64,000 bases of DNA from positions 1,612,001-1,676,000 of the forward strand of contig JANFNE010000001.1 in the NCBI GenBank assembly GCA_024867545.1, written 5' to 3'. This DNA is from Phytopythium helicoides (lineage: Eukaryota; Oomycota; Peronosporomycetes; Pythiales; Pythiaceae). A program made the translations under genes and the position numbers. The notes under the pieces were generated by a model. It saw only the letters and a program-made list of their open reading frames with translations, made no database searches and had not been told where the DNA came from. This document shows, piece after piece, positions 63,739 to 64,000 of the stretch (position 1 is the stretch's first letter; the number at the start of each line of letters is the position of its first letter).

Positions 63739-64000
63739 CGGATACTAACAATCATTTGCATTCGCACAACGCTTTTCTGTATGGTACATCTTCTCCATGA
63801 TTTTCAAGGTCCTTCTATGCATGCTGCTTGAATAAATATGACTGCGAGCAGCACCAGCGACTGTATCCTCCACGCGTCCCGAGACCAAGTGACGGCAGAC
63901 GAGGGGTTCGATAAGCACGAGCACCTCGCACTGCTATTTGCGTCGTCTCCTGCAGCTTCCAAACATTGTTCTTGATCGACAATCTCGACGGCATAGTCCT
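63739..64000. other. 3' flank, no gene recognised
   Basis: Downstream of the transporter stop. An aataaatatg motif near 63831 may serve in polyadenylation. Nothing else identified. Confidence 0.4.

Overview
The window looks like nuclear DNA of an oomycete, most likely Phytophthora or a close relative. The reasons are short GT-AG introns of about 45-135 bp in compact genes, several families expanded in oomycetes (BT1/folate-biopterin-type transporters, START-FYVE proteins, 4-coumarate:CoA-ligase-like enzymes, secreted PLC-like proteins), and start-site motifs resembling the oomycete Inr/FPR core promoter (TCAYTYY followed by a CAWTTT-like block) 20-115 bp upstream of several genes. No prokaryotic features, tRNAs, rRNAs or CRISPR arrays were seen.

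Layout. (1) 1-12 kb: a tandem duplication of a two-gene unit, a secreted GH31 alpha-glucosidase with two CBM25-like starch-binding modules and a convergent AP2-like-domain protein. The genes are almost identical between copies while the DNA upstream is strongly diverged. (2) 12-30 kb: a gene-dense block with a BT1-type transporter, a START-FYVE protein whose zinc finger is split by a pentapeptide minisatellite, a six-exon armadillo/ankyrin protein (1798 aa), a five-exon coiled-coil protein, an F-box-like/LRR protein and a secreted PLC-like protein. (3) 30.5-43.2 kb: a cluster of six acyl/aryl-CoA-ligase (4CL-like) sequences, two on + and four on -. Four appear complete, one is complete but carries a changed ATP loop and has lost its PTS1, and one is only a 3' fragment. 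The last ~500 bp of five of the six are nearly identical on both strands. Three complete enzymes end in SKL or SRL, so they are probably peroxisomal. (4) 43.2-48.9 kb: a SEN1-type helicase whose 5' end is cut off exactly at the 4CL fragment, then two nuclear genes for mitochondrial proteins (CCDC90/MCUR1-like and the complex I subunit NDUFA9). (5) 49-62 kb: a gene-poor island of transposon remains and decayed genes: a LINE endonuclease piece, a MULE transposase pseudogene, a broken Ser/Gly repeat gene of likely beta-solenoid type, and a Helitron-type Rep followed 62 bp later by a SET-domain methyltransferase. (6) 62.1-63.7 kb: an AI-2E/UPF0118-family membrane transporter.

Functional links. 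The GH31 enzymes would release glucose from starch or glycogen outside the cell. The 4CL-like cluster would activate fatty or aryl acids to CoA esters, mostly in peroxisomes. The most unusual items are the Rep plus SET pair lacking a recognisable PIF1 helicase, the two independent cases of sharply bounded sequence homogenisation (GH31 and 4CL), and the SEN1/4CL junction. Exon boundaries were inferred by eye from splice consensus, reading phase and family conservation, without transcript data.
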